DNA from: Carnobacterium maltaromaticum DSM 20342
GTDB taxonomy: Bacteria > Bacillota > Bacilli > Lactobacillales > Carnobacteriaceae
Reading direction: 5' to 3'
DNA: 64,000 bases
Assembly (NCBI RefSeq): GCF_000744945.1
Contig: NZ_JQMX01000001.1
Coordinates: 1,550,001 to 1,614,000 of the forward strand
The first letter of the stretch is position 1, and each line of letters starts with the position of its first letter. Made by a program: the position numbers and the translations under genes. Under the pieces are notes generated by a model. That model worked only from the letters and a program-made list of their open reading frames with translations, had not been told where the DNA came from and did not search any database. This document shows positions 54,201-64,000 of the stretch, one piece after another.

Positions 54201-56935
54201 GGAAATTGTTCCGCTAGCATTTTCTGGTAAAGTATCTCGCGTATAATGCTCAAAAGTCTTTAATAAATTCCCATTTTGGTCTGTTTCTAGATTGTAAGTT
54301 TGACCATAATGTCCTGTAATATAGGCTTTATCCAATAATTTACCAATTTGATTTCGGTATTCTATCGTTATTTTGCCTTCTTCACTAACATCTCGCCCTT
54401 GATATCGATAGATAACCGTTTGCGGCGTTTCTTTATAAAACCCTGTAGGTGGAGCATTTTCTACATCGTTACCGACAAATTCATAGTTCTCAATCACTTT
54501 TTGTTCAGTTGTATAGGGACTACCAAAGAGGCCATCACCATTTGCCTCAACTTCAGGTGAAATCACAACACCTTCTTGATTAAGGTACTTAGCCGTTACT
54601 CTCCCGATATTATTCCCAACTTGATCACCAGTATACGTCAGAGTGATTGTTTGTGGCACATCCGTAATCTTTCCAACTGCATTCCCAGGTAATTCATTGC
54701 GTGTATAATGCTCAAACTCTTTTAACAATACTCCATTATTATCGGTTGAAAGATTGTATGTCTGACCATATATTCCTGTGAATGACTCCGTTGCTAACAT
54801 TGTTCCTGCTTGATTTTTATAATTGACTGTAATTTTGCCCGCTTCGCCTACGTCTTCACCTTGATAACGATACGTAACTATTTGTTGAGTTGCAGTATAG
54901 AAACCCGCCGCTGAGGCTCCATCTGGATCAACATCGATAAATTGATAATGATCAATTTCTTTTTCCTCGGTTGTATATGGGCTACCAAATAAACCATTTC
55001 CCGTCGCAGATACTTCTGGTGAAATATCAGCACCTTCTTGATTTACATAACGAACTTTTACTTGTCCTTTATTTTCACCAACCTGTTGACCTTGATAGTG
55101 ATACGTGACAAATTGTGGATCCATTGTATAGATTCCACTGACAGGAATCTCTGATACAGCCTGTCCATCTAGTTCTGCTGATTTAAACTCATAATTTTCT
55201 ATCTCGTGTTTGACCGTAGTAAAATGACTACCAACTAATTCATCTCCAATTGCCTCAACTTCATCAGCTATGGCTACGCCTTCTTGGTTAATATAGGTAA
55301 CATGTACTTTCCCGTCATCGCCCACAGGGTGACCTTTATACTTAAATTTAACCGTTTGTGGCGTATTTGAATAGGTTCCATTTTGAGTCGCACCTGTTGG
55401 ATCAACTCCAACAAAATCATAATGAGAAAAATCTTTTTGTACTGTAGAATAAGGACTTCCATAACGGCCATTTCCGGTTGCTGGAATTTCAGTAGTTAAC
55501 TCATCCTGTGCCTGATTAATGTATTGAGCCGTGACTTTACCCGTAGTTTCACCAACTAAATCACCTAAATACTTAATGACTACTGTTTGAGGTTCATCTG
55601 TTACTGTACCGCTTTTATTGCCTGGTAAAGCTTCGATAGTGTAATAGTCAAAATTAGGTAATAAAGTTCCCCCATTATCTGTTTCAACATCATACTCTTC
55701 CCCATATTTTTTTCTATCTTAGCAGAAGCTTTTAAGGTTGCCCCTTCTTGATTTTTATATTCAATCGTTACTGGCTGACTCTTTGGGAGAACTAAATCAA
55801 CAGAAATGGAATCCGAATAGTAGCCATTTGAATCAATCGCATAAATACTAATTTGCTTCGGCATTGCTCCTGTTAATTCTTCTGCTGGTAGTGTTAATTC
55901 CCAAGGAAAAGCCGTATTTACAGGATTATTTGGAAGTGTTTTAAATTTTTTTGCTGTATTACCATCTACTTGATAATAAAGATCCAAATTTGTTACTGAA
56001 GAATCTTTTGATAAAACTGTCCCATTTAAAGCTAAATCTCCCCCACGATATTCAACTTCTTCTTGTTCAACTGTCACTTCTGGTGCGTCAATATTTTCTG
56101 GTGTCACTCCTACAATATACCCGATTTCTCTAGAACTATCTTTAGGAAAATCTTTAGGAGACCACTTCATAAAGATTCCAGAATCTCCATTACTAAAGGC
56201 AATATCACCCTCTGGTTTATTTAAAGAAGCTTGACCAAGGTTTGTTGGGTTACTAAAGACAACTGGAACAATTTGTTTATTATATTGATCTGCCGCCCAA
56301 CCTTCTGGTCCGATTGGCATATGAAAATTATAAGACAATTTAAAATCATCCTGAGCAATATAAAGACCATTATTTGATCCTAAATATTTTACAGGTACAG
56401 CATCATTGCCATTCAACTTCGTGTCATAGCTTCTAGCAATCCAGACATTTTCTAAGTCCTTACCAGAAATATTTTTAATAGTATCTGAAACGATAATATT
56501 ATTTCCTCTTGGCGCTAAGGTTGAAGTGATTTCAAACAGATTTCCAGCATAATCAGCAGTATAAGTTGCCGTAACAGCTGAATTAATTCCACCTCCAGTA
56601 ATTGAGCTGACAGTAATATTAGTCGGATCTACATAACTATTAGCCCCGTTAAATCCCATCGAAATCGTTCCTTTATTACCTCCGTTTGAATATAGGTGTT
56701 CCACTCGTTTCCCTTTAGTTAAAAAATTCACATTAGCTACTTGCACACGATTCGGAGTAATCTCTACATTTCCTGGCTTATTTCCAAAATAATAGGAAAG
56801 TTGTAAATCTTCTCCAACATCAATCAATCCCTCCCTTGCAACGGTATCTGCTACCGCCAACTTTGCTCCTGAAAAGCCAAAAATCGAGCTAATCAGAATA
56901 AGAAGGGCTAGTTGCCACTTGCTTTTTTTCATCAT
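51234..56935 (-). pseudogene. Giant MucBP-repeat surface protein, split by a one-base frameshift
   Basis: The 5' frame (56935 to ~55713) encodes a signal peptide (KWQLALLILISSIFGFSGAK ... VADT), an unassigned ~300-residue N-terminal domain, an Ig-like part and the start of the first MucBP unit. The rest (~55706 to 51234) encodes about twenty MucBP units with repeated motifs such as YVNQEG and GLFGSPYTTE. The frames part at a run of seven A (55707-55713); one extra A joins them into a 1900-residue protein. MucBP repeats bind mucin-like glycans. No LPXTG anchor or C-terminal membrane helix is seen. ATG 56935 follows AGGAG. Phase variation, a true knockout or a base-calling error are all possible. 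Confidence 0.8.
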
Positions 56936-57008
56936 TAACACCATTCTCCTATTCAATTGAACCAACGACCGAGAATGGTAACTCCTCAATCGTCAGTATT
57001 TAAGTTAT

Positions 57009-58892
57009 TTAGTTTTCTGAAAAAATAATATATTGGCTATCTACCCATTGGTTACCACCTAAGTTATAAAAAGTTGTTCCATTCAAGGTCGTCTTTTTAA
57101 ACGTTCTCCATCTAGTTCCATGTTTTAATTGCTTACCTGTCCATGAAGCCTCTGAACTTAGAGGAGATGAATAAACGTTCACACTATAGCCAGCCACATA
57201 GTTAATTGTTGCTATCCCATCAACACTTACTTCTTCGCCTGATGTAACTGGTGATAACGAGATGTACTTGCCATCTACCCATTGGTTTTTCCCAACTCGA
57301 TACCAGACACTACCGTCTTTAAAGGTTGCTTTTTGATCAATTTTCCAAGCGGAGGCATGAGGCAAGAAATAATCTGTTGCTGTTTGGTTAGGCGCTTCCC
57401 AAACGCGAATTCCATAACCTGGCACATAATTCACATATCCAACAGTGGTATAATTTTCGACTTTAGGCGTTTCAGAACTTTTCTCAACAGTGATGATACG
57501 TGTTAATTCCGTTTTAGCCCCTTTAATATTTGTCGCAATATAACGTAATGTGTAGACACCTTCTTTGTTTGTATCAATATTTCCTTCAATAGACCAGGTT
57601 ACATTTTTCCCTGAGTTGGTTGGATTAGCTGCTGCTGCTTGATTTTCAAAAACATTTAAGTTTTTTGTCATATCAAAACTTTCACCAACTTTAATCGTTA
57701 GATTTTGTCCCTCAGAAAAACGGATAACTGGCGGAGATACTGCAGTTACTTTAGTTGGAACAGTTATTGTTGAAACAATTTTACTACCAGGTTTTGAATA
57801 TGTTACTGGAATTTGGTACGTACCAGATTTAAATAAGTTAATTGAAGACGTATCCACACTTAGCGCAGCTGGATTCGTCAATTCTTGGTAACTGGTTGAG
57901 GCAATAGCATTTTTATCTGAAATATGGAAATTAGTAATTACATCAGATTTAATTTTTTGTTCCAATTGCTCAGCTGTTACTTGATCTCCTTCAATTGCTA
58001 GAAAATCGATTGAATTTGCCACAGTTGAACCATGGTCATATCTGGTACCTTGTCCTGCTTCACCTCTAAAAGAAGGTTGAAATTCACCAATTCCCACAAT
58101 AATCGTACGCTTAAGATTTGATGCAACAACGGTCCCAGCTACTTTTACTTCTAATTCCTCATTGTAGCTTCCAACGTTAATAAAGTTACCTGTTGCATCT
58201 GCTATTCCTGCTTCAATTAAATCAAGAGGAATGCCATTCGCATTGACTGGACCACCACTATGTTTAACTTCAATATCGTCACTTTCAACAGGGATTCCAG
58301 CTGGTGTTTTGACACTGATTCCTGTTTCAGCTTGATAGCTTGATTCTATTTTTGTATTAATTGTTGTACTTTTTACTGAATAAGGATTCACATTTACAGT
58401 CACCATCTGGCTAGTTGATGGATCAGGTAAGTTGAATTCAAATAATTTAAATTCGATTGTTAAACTTTGAGCCTCTTTAATTTCATTCGCTGTAATCGAT
58501 GTTTTTCCATTAATAATTAACTGAGCGCTACTAATTTGATTCGTTAATGAATGTAACGTAAACGTGCCATCTTCACTAATTAAAATCGTTTTATATAAAC
58601 TTTCCATAGCTGCTTTTCTTTCAGGTTCAGCAGAGTAATTCGTTAATATACCTTCATTCGCTTGTTGATTGACAATAGCCGCTAAAGCATCCGCATGTTG
58701 GGCTAACACGTCAACTCCGATTGAACTGGTTTGCTTTAATTTATCGTCTAGTAAGCTCCCTACCCCTGCTCTTTGACTCATCTCTTCTGCATGAACGGTT
58801 TCAACTGAGGCTAATGTTGTTCCAATTGGTAATAGACCTAGTACCAACACAGCATTCAGTGTAATAAATTTAACTTTATTCATTTTAATCAA
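57009..58892 (-). CDS. Secreted SLAP-domain surface protein 2
   Basis: 627 residues. Signal peptide FITLNAVLVLGLLPIGTTLA ... VHAEE. The middle (~130-470) contains Ig-like/DUF5011-type modules ending KTELTRIITVEKS. The C-terminus has two SLAP-type cell-wall-binding repeats (VGYVNYVPGYGIRVWEAP ... VGKNQWVDGKYI and INYVAGYSVNVYSSP ... LGGNQWVDSQYI). It probably attaches non-covalently to the wall. The start is TTG 58892 or ATG 58883; AAAGGAG lies before both. It is a paralogue of the next gene upstream in the operon. Confidence 0.78.
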   Translation of the reverse strand: MIKMNKVKFITLNAVLVLGLLPIGTTLASVETVHAEEMSQRAGVGSLLDDKLKQTSSIGVDVLAQHADALAAIVNQQANEGILTNYSAEPERKAAMESLYKTILISEDGTFTLHSLTNQISSAQLIINGKTSITANEIKEAQSLTIEFKLFEFNLPDPSTSQMVTVNVNPYSVKSTTINTKIESSYQAETGISVKTPAGIPVESDDIEVKHSGGPVNANGIPLDLIEAGIADATGNFINVGSYNEELEVKVAGTVVASNLKRTIIVGIGEFQPSFRGEAGQGTRYDHGSTVANSIDFLAIEGDQVTAEQLEQKIKSDVITNFHISDKNAIASTSYQELTNPAALSVDTSSINLFKSGTYQIPVTYSKPGSKIVSTITVPTKVTAVSPPVIRFSEGQNLTIKVGESFDMTKNLNVFENQAAAANPTNSGKNVTWSIEGNIDTNKEGVYTLRYIATNIKGAKTELTRIITVEKSSETPKVENYTTVGYVNYVPGYGIRVWEAPNQTATDYFLPHASAWKIDQKATFKDGSVWYRVGKNQWVDGKYISLSPVTSGEEVSVDGIATINYVAGYSVNVYSSPLSSEASWTGKQLKHGTRWRTFKKTTLNGTTFYNLGGNQWVDSQYIIFSEN

Positions 58893-58918
58893 TCGTCTCC
58901 TTTGTTATTAACTTCATT

Positions 58919-60859
58919 TTAATCTTTTATGAATGTTACATAGTTACTTGCAACCCATTGATTGCCGCCTAAATTATAAAAACCATTTTTTTCGCCATAA
59001 ACGCGCCATTTAGTTCCATGCTCTAACTGTTTCCCTGTCCAATTTGCTGAACTAGCTTCAGCACCTTTATAAACGTTAATGCTATAACCTGGTACGTAAT
59101 TAATGGTTCCAACGCCTTTTAATTCATTCATTCCTGGATCATTTGCAACGGGACTAAATTTAATGTAGCTTCCATCAACCCATTGATCTTTTCCAACACG
59201 ATACCAAATATCGCCATTTTTAAATGTCGCTTTTTGATCAATTTTCCATGCAGTAGCATGAGGCAAGAATTGACTACTTCCGTTGCCTTTAGGTGTACCC
59301 CAAACGCGAATACCATACCCCGTAATATAATCAACATAGCCAACCGATTTAAAGTTTGTAATTTCAGGTTTTTCATTTCCTTCATTTGGATCAATCACAT
59401 TGATTGTGCGAACTAAGGTCGTCGTTAAATGGTTTAAATTAGTTGCTGTATAAGTTATCTTATAAACTCCCACTTTAGAAGTATTCACGCTGCCATTAAT
59501 AGTGACTCCGCCTAATAAACCAATGCCTTCATTCCCAGCAGCATTTCCATTATTCAAATCATTTGTATTGGGATATACTTTAAAGTCATATAAATTAAAA
59601 GCATTTCCAATTGAAATAGTGATATCTTGATTTTGACTAAATTCAAAGACTGGGTTGCCTGGATTTTTCATTTTCAATTGTAAGGATAAGGTCATTTCTT
59701 GCCCATTAGGAGTCGTATACTTAAAGGGAACTGTCGCAATCCCTGCTTTTGAAAAATCAATACTGGTTGAGTCCACCGTTAACTTATCAATCTGAATAGG
59801 CAATGTTGCAACTGTGCCACTAATTTCATTTGATACTTGGAATAATTCAATAAAACGGTTTTTTAGAACTTCATCTAATTCGCCATAATTAGTTACCTTA
59901 GTATCAAAATTAAAGAAAACCGGACTATTTAGAATTAAGTTGTCTTCGAATTTATAAGGACTTGTGGCCGCAACGGTCGCATCCATATTCTCAATAGCTG
60001 TTTGAAGCACAGTTGATCCATTCGCATATTCTTTTGCATCAGCCGTTTTCGCGATAAATTTCAAATCAGCAGCGTTGGGAGCCAATACTGAAATAGTAAC
60101 ATCTATAGTTCGTAAAACTTCAGTACCTGTCGTACTTATTAAACTTGCTGTAATTGTTTGAGTATATTCACCAGCTTTAATATAACGCCCTTCTGAATCT
60201 AGGATACCATCCCTAACTAGTCTCTCTTTTGTTGGAGTCACTGAAACAACTGTATCAACTGACCAAGAACCATTACTATCATTGTTGGCTACTGTTAATA
60301 ACTCTGGATTTAATTCAAAGTCAACATAATCTGCTCCAAAAGCTTGAGTCAACGAAAGCATCTCATCATTAACAGCTAATTCAGGAGCATTGGTTTTCAA
60401 AAGGACTTCTGCTTCTGCTGTTTTCCCGTTAGTAGCAAAGATTTTTACGGTTAGTGTCAGTTGCGCTTTTGACAAATCAGCTTCTGTTACTTGTGATTTC
60501 CCATCAACAAGAATTTGAGCTTTAGCGCTGGCACCAGCAACTCCTAAAATTTGATTTAACGTTTGATTATTAAAAATTTTCGAGCTTAAAATATCTGTAT
60601 AAAAAGAGTTATTCGTTATTGAACCTGTGTACAATTGATTGGTAGCGCCTGAGTTAACAAGTGTTTTCAATCCTAAAATACGTTCTGCTGTCCAATCTTC
60701 TACTGTATAATTAGATTGAATAGCATTCTTTAAAATCCCATCATAGCTTTCATCTGCATAAACAACTGTTGAAGTTGCGCCAATTGCTGGCATTACTACT
60801 GGTGATAGAGCTAACAAAACAGCTGCACTCATTCCAATAAATTTCATTCTTTTCTTCAT
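58919..60859 (-). CDS. Secreted SLAP-domain surface protein 1
   Basis: 646 residues. Signal peptide FIGMSAAVLLALSPVVMPAI ... VVYADE. It has the same architecture as its neighbour: an N-terminal ~500 residues with Ig-like parts, then two SLAP repeats (YVDYITGYGIRVWGTP ... VGKDQWVDGSYI and INYVPGYSINVYKGA ... LGGNQWVASNYV). AGGAGG precedes the ATG. It lies 16 bp after the lipoprotein gene and 26 bp before the paralogue, so all are one operon. Likely roles are adhesion or wall architecture. Confidence 0.78.
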   Translation of the reverse strand: MKKRMKFIGMSAAVLLALSPVVMPAIGATSTVVYADESYDGILKNAIQSNYTVEDWTAERILGLKTLVNSGATNQLYTGSITNNSFYTDILSSKIFNNQTLNQILGVAGASAKAQILVDGKSQVTEADLSKAQLTLTVKIFATNGKTAEAEVLLKTNAPELAVNDEMLSLTQAFGADYVDFELNPELLTVANNDSNGSWSVDTVVSVTPTKERLVRDGILDSEGRYIKAGEYTQTITASLISTTGTEVLRTIDVTISVLAPNAADLKFIAKTADAKEYANGSTVLQTAIENMDATVAATSPYKFEDNLILNSPVFFNFDTKVTNYGELDEVLKNRFIELFQVSNEISGTVATLPIQIDKLTVDSTSIDFSKAGIATVPFKYTTPNGQEMTLSLQLKMKNPGNPVFEFSQNQDITISIGNAFNLYDFKVYPNTNDLNNGNAAGNEGIGLLGGVTINGSVNTSKVGVYKITYTATNLNHLTTTLVRTINVIDPNEGNEKPEITNFKSVGYVDYITGYGIRVWGTPKGNGSSQFLPHATAWKIDQKATFKNGDIWYRVGKDQWVDGSYIKFSPVANDPGMNELKGVGTINYVPGYSINVYKGAEASSANWTGKQLEHGTKWRVYGEKNGFYNLGGNQWVASNYVTFIKD

Positions 60860-60875
60860 TTCTAGTTCCTCCTAA

Positions 60876-61433
60876 TTAATCCAACGAATAATTTTGACTA
60901 CTAATCTCTTGATAGTCCGTATCTAAATACGTTATTTTTACATCTGAATCATTCTCTAGTACATATAAAACAGCACCATCTGTCGTTTGCTCTTTTTCTA
61001 AAAATCGATTCGCTTTTTTGACTAATTTCCCGTTTTTATTTTCTTTTTCTTCAAACGGAAGTGCTCCTACAGTTAAAGGAATATTGCTGTCTTGAGTTAC
61101 TCGTACATACCTGTACCAAAATTCACTGGGTCTGTTTTTCTGTTGCGTATTATTTGTTACTTTGTACTGAATAAATGCTAATTTCGTTCCATTTACGCCG
61201 TCCAATTTCGAAACTTTTTTGATTGAAAAATCGATGTCTCCAATTGCTACATTTTCTCCAGCAACTTTAATTGAACCCGGTTTTGGTAAATAAGGGGTAT
61301 CTATTCGTATTTGACTTGATTCATTTGCTTCAGCCGTTTTTGTTTCTGCTGTTTTCTTTTTTTCAGGCGTTCCACAACTTGTTAACACAAAAGCTAAACT
61401 TACCAAAACACTATAGACAATCCTTTTTTTCAT
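60876..61433 (-). CDS. Surface lipoprotein (DUF5067-like)
   Basis: 185 residues. Lipoprotein signal peptide with lipobox LTSC (Cys near residue 20). A charged linker (TPEKKKTAETKTAEANESSQ) is followed by an Ig-like domain with KLAFIQYKVTNNTQQKNRPSEF, as in DUF5067-type lipoproteins that occur with surface proteins. AAAGGAG precedes the ATG. It is the first secure gene of the surface-protein operon and opposite the Mga-like regulator. Confidence 0.75.
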   Translation of the reverse strand: MKKRIVYSVLVSLAFVLTSCGTPEKKKTAETKTAEANESSQIRIDTPYLPKPGSIKVAGENVAIGDIDFSIKKVSKLDGVNGTKLAFIQYKVTNNTQQKNRPSEFWYRYVRVTQDSNIPLTVGALPFEEKENKNGKLVKKANRFLEKEQTTDGAVLYVLENDSDVKITYLDTDYQEISSQNYSLD

Positions 61434-61461
61434 AAAAAACTCCTTTCATTTTTTTACAGCT

Positions 61462-61677
61462 TTAAAAAAAACTATCTAATACTAGTTTTCCCCAAAACTT
61501 ATTTTCAGAATAACAAACCTTATCATTTATTAAAATCTCATTTTTTTCCTCCTGAAGGAACAAATGATGTGAAAAATAAAAATAAAATCTTTTTAAAACT
61601 AATTCAATTTGTTCTCGAAACTTATTAAATAACATAAAAATATCTCTAAAAGTAATAAAGCCTTTTTTCACATTCAT
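61462..61677 (-). CDS. Doubtful 71-residue ORF at the head of the surface operon
   Basis: MNVKKGFITFRDIFMLFNKF, then a Phe- and Lys-rich sequence with no recognised domain. TAGGAAATGA precedes the ATG, so translation is possible. It may be a small first gene of the operon or a chance ORF in AT-rich leader DNA. If it is not coding, 61434-61880 is a regulatory gap. Confidence 0.3.
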   Translation of the reverse strand: MNVKKGFITFRDIFMLFNKFREQIELVLKRFYFYFSHHLFLQEEKNEILINDKVCYSENKFWGKLVLDSFF

Positions 61678-61694
61678 TTCCTAGCCTAATTAAA

Positions 61695-61733
61695 TAACCA
61701 AACTATTTTTTATAATAAAAAATAGTTCGGTTA
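61695..61733. repeat. 39-bp near-perfect palindrome between the Mga-like gene and the surface operon
   Basis: TAACCAAACTATTTTTTAT and ATAAAAAATAGTTCGGTTA differ from perfect complementarity at one position. It lies in the divergent promoter region, so it is a candidate regulator-binding site or an insulating terminator. Confidence 0.55.
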
Positions 61734-61880
61734 CTATGAAATTTAATTATGTAGATTTACTATTTTCACTATTCTAATATATGCACAATTGTTATTCCTT
61801 AATAGTTTATACGCTATGCTAAGTCATAGATAGCTTACATATCTATCAATAAATTAGCTTTAGTAGAAAGGAACATACTT

Positions 61881-63356
61881 ATGAAACATCTATTAAATTC
61901 TACTGATTTAAGACGCTTAGAGTTTTTAAAATTACTTTTTGATACAGACGAATGGTTGACGCTTAACGAGCTGGCAACTCAATTAAATTGTTCTGCAAAA
62001 AGTCTCAGAAATGATCTTAGAGCAATCAATGAAATTTTTGCACCATTTAGTATTTCAACATCTGTAAAAAGAGGACTACAACTTTCGTATCCTGAAAATT
62101 TTACATTTGATTATATTTATTCGGTCATACTAAGTAACAGTCTTGAATTCAATTTTTTAGAATTGATTTTTTTCAATGAACATTTAAAGAAGAGAGACTT
62201 AGAAGAATACTTATATGTCAGTACTCCTACAGTGAGCCGCTTAATAAAAAAATGTGCAGATTTTTTTGCTCCATTGGCTATTAAAATCCAGTCTTCTCCC
62301 TACCGAATCACCGGAAATGAAATTCAAATTCAAAATTTTTATGTTGCTTACTTTTCAGAAAAGTACTTAGCTACTGATTTCCCTTATTCTAAAAAACATG
62401 AATCCATTTTTTTAGAGCTTCTGAATTTTGTGCCTCAACCTTTTAAAAATAAAAGTACGCATTTAAATATAAAACATTTAACCTACCTTTCGATGGTGTG
62501 CTTAACACGTTTATCCCATGGAAACTTACTAGAAAGTGAACCTTTGCCTTTCTTGGGAAAAGACTTAGAAAATAAAATTATGACTAATAGCATGTTTATG
62601 TGTGATTTTCAAAAAACAATTGGCTTTAAATTAACACCTCTCATTCTTTCGCAATTGTTTTATCTTTATTATAAAAATGACTATCTTCATGCAACTAATT
62701 TTCTCCCAAAAAAAATTGTTGCATGCTCGGAAAAGAAAAAAATAAATGATTTAACTACTTTTTTAACTGCCTTTCAAAAAAAAATTGGAGTTAACTTAAA
62801 TAACAAAGAGGAACTAGTAAATCGTTTATATAAAGTTCAATTTCATTCATTAGATATTAATTTCATTTTGTATGACAAAAGGCAGCATTTCTCTACATTT
62901 ATTAAAACAGAATACCCTTTTTTAATTGAACTCTTGCTTAATGAACTGCCAGATTATTTAACTTCAAATAGTCGCTATTTTAATGAATTTATTTATACGC
63001 TAATTATCTACTGGCCTAATCTATTGGAGGGGCTAGGAAATACACAGACTCCAATATCTATTGGTATTTTTAGTACTTTTGACTATTCTCATACTCTATT
63101 TATTTGTGATTTAATTAACTACCATTTTCATAAAAACGTGCTCCTTACAATTATTGAACCCAACACAGCACCAGAATCATTAAACTTAGAAGAAAAATAT
63201 GATTTAATTATTTCAAATAACTCCTATTCACTAAATATCCCTTTAATCAGTATCAATTCAATTCCAACGAAGCATGATTGGAAAAATATAAAAAAATCAA
63301 TTAATAGACTACTATCATCTAAAAATAAAATCACAACTAAATATCTAGCAATCTAA
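61881..63356 (+). CDS. Mga/AtxA-like transcriptional regulator
   Basis: 491 residues. Two N-terminal helix-turn-helix domains (LTLNELATQLNCSAKSLRND near residue 28, and YVSTPTVSRLIKKCADFFAP near 113) are followed by PRD-like regions (~175-390) and a C-terminal EIIB-like fold (PISIGIFSTFDYSHTLF). This is the architecture of Mga-type virulence regulators, which can be controlled by PTS phosphorylation. It is transcribed divergently from the lipoprotein/SLAP/MucBP operon and probably activates it. AAAGGAAC precedes the ATG. Confidence 0.8.
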   Translation: MKHLLNSTDLRRLEFLKLLFDTDEWLTLNELATQLNCSAKSLRNDLRAINEIFAPFSISTSVKRGLQLSYPENFTFDYIYSVILSNSLEFNFLELIFFNEHLKKRDLEEYLYVSTPTVSRLIKKCADFFAPLAIKIQSSPYRITGNEIQIQNFYVAYFSEKYLATDFPYSKKHESIFLELLNFVPQPFKNKSTHLNIKHLTYLSMVCLTRLSHGNLLESEPLPFLGKDLENKIMTNSMFMCDFQKTIGFKLTPLILSQLFYLYYKNDYLHATNFLPKKIVACSEKKKINDLTTFLTAFQKKIGVNLNNKEELVNRLYKVQFHSLDINFILYDKRQHFSTFIKTEYPFLIELLLNELPDYLTSNSRYFNEFIYTLIIYWPNLLEGLGNTQTPISIGIFSTFDYSHTLFICDLINYHFHKNVLLTIIEPNTAPESLNLEEKYDLIISNNSYSLNIPLISINSIPTKHDWKNIKKSINRLLSSKNKITTKYLAI

Positions 63357-63359
63357 AAT

Positions 63360-63406
63360 AAAAAAAGTATCAGATCTTGAATTTCTCAAGTTCTGACACT
63401 TTTTTA
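63360..63406. terminator. Bidirectional terminator
   Basis: AAAAAAGT...CTTGA and TCAAG...ACTTTTTT form a long hairpin between convergent genes. Confidence 0.88.
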
Positions 63407-63408
63407 CT

Positions 63409-64000
63409 TTATTTAGTTTTCGAGTACTGATCAAAATCAGTTACTACTTGATTTGTATGAGCTGCTTCAAAAATCGCTTCAATTAAACGTAAATTACGTA
63501 GAACTTCTGAATTTTTAACAATTGGCTCAGCTGTTCCAGCCACAACAGCTGCAAAATTTTCATAAAAACTTTGTGGATTTTTTTGCGCTTCAGGTAATTC
63601 AGCAATAATAGTTGCCTCTTCTGAAGGTGGTGCCATTGTTTTTGTTAGCCCAACGCCTGCTTGAATCGGTTTTGGCTCAACCTTTTCGACTGCTTCGTTT
63701 CGCTTAACAATCTTGCCTTTCAACGACCAATCTTCAATTAAAGCCGTACCTTTCGTGCCTTTTACGTACCAACGAGGTAAAGGAATATAATTTGTCGTTC
63801 CTACCTCGACAATCGCTGTGACACCATTTTCAAATTGCAACGTACTAATAAAACCATCGTCGACTTCATTACCAAGAATAAAACTTAATTGAGCAGAAAC
63901 GCTTGTCACTTTACTATCAACCATATAAAGCATTTGGTCTAACAAATGTACGCCCCAATCTAGTAACATTCCGCCACCATGTGCCAACTCATGTCGCCAA
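63409..64000 (-). CDS. Gfo/Idh/MocA-family oxidoreductase, C-terminal part (cut by window end)
   Basis: The frame is open to the last base, so the N-terminal Rossmann domain lies outside. The visible ~197 residues include GGGMLLDWGVHLLDQMLYMV, the conserved substrate-domain block with the catalytic Asp-x3-His, and RWYVKGTKGTALIEDW. It resembles the gene at 42604 in family but not closely in sequence. Substrate not predictable. Confidence 0.82.
   Translation of the reverse strand, partial: WRHELAHGGGMLLDWGVHLLDQMLYMVDSKVTSVSAQLSFILGNEVDDGFISTLQFENGVTAIVEVGTTNYIPLPRWYVKGTKGTALIEDWSLKGKIVKRNEAVEKVEPKPIQAGVGLTKTMAPPSEEATIIAELPEAQKNPQSFYENFAAVVAGTAEPIVKNSEVLRNLRLIEAIFEAAHTNQVVTDFDQYSKTK

Overview
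The window is low-GC Bacillota DNA from a lactic-acid bacterium. It most likely comes from Carnobacterium, probably C. divergens. Supporting signs are strong AGGAGG-type ribosome binding sites, T-box control, PTS sugar loci, SLAP and MucBP surface proteins, a Mga-type regulator, and a chromosomal class A beta-lactamase of the kind known from C. divergens. I see no prophage, no complete insertion sequence, no CRISPR array and no tRNA or rRNA gene.

Layout. 1-5.3 kb: the tail of a teichoic-acid-type glycerophosphotransferase, a lactonase, and a four-gene electrophile/quinone-defence operon (two ring-cleaving-dioxygenase-like VOC proteins, an MhqD-like hydrolase, a flavin reductase). 5.3-12.8 kb: a stand-alone EAL protein, a NUDIX regulator gene broken by a 173-bp MITE-like element, a BmrA-type ABC exporter, a short UvrA paralogue and a YkkCD-like SMR pair. 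13-16.9 kb: a frameshifted sortase-like gene, then pyridoxine kinase plus an ECF S component, each preceded by tandem copies of a dispersed repeat. 17-21.3 kb: an AgrC/AgrA-like two-component system with secreted proteins and small membrane proteins. 21.4-30.8 kb: nitroreductase, a 45-aa orphan gene, RtcB RNA ligase, an MFS permease, a phosphodiesterase, an isoprenoid-alcohol-kinase-like/DUF92 fusion, an alpha/beta hydrolase, a structured ncRNA and ferrochelatase. 30.9-37 kb: a NhaC-type antiporter with a distant T-box, a pentapeptide-repeat protein and metabolic genes. 37-50.5 kb: a maltose/alpha-glucoside PTS operon, a beta-glucoside PTS region and the beta-lactamase. 50.9-63.4 kb: a surface-protein operon (lipoprotein, two SLAP proteins, a ~1900-residue MucBP protein) facing a Mga-like regulator. 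The window ends inside an oxidoreductase gene.

The main non-coding discovery is a dispersed 120-123 bp repeat. It always lies in sense orientation between a promoter (or the preceding gene) and the ribosome binding site of the next gene, in one to three copies, and it shows paired changes in its stems, so it looks like an mRNA-leader element. The second discovery is a pair of 9-bp direct repeats with a 12-bp gap. They lie exactly 28 bp before the -10 boxes of both secreted-protein transcription units flanking the two-component genes, and so appear to define a small LytTR regulon. Other leads are a ~200-nt structured RNA with its own promoter and terminator, a second hairpin repeat family with covarying stems, and single-base losses in A-runs of two large surface genes. 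Those losses could be phase variation or sequencing error.
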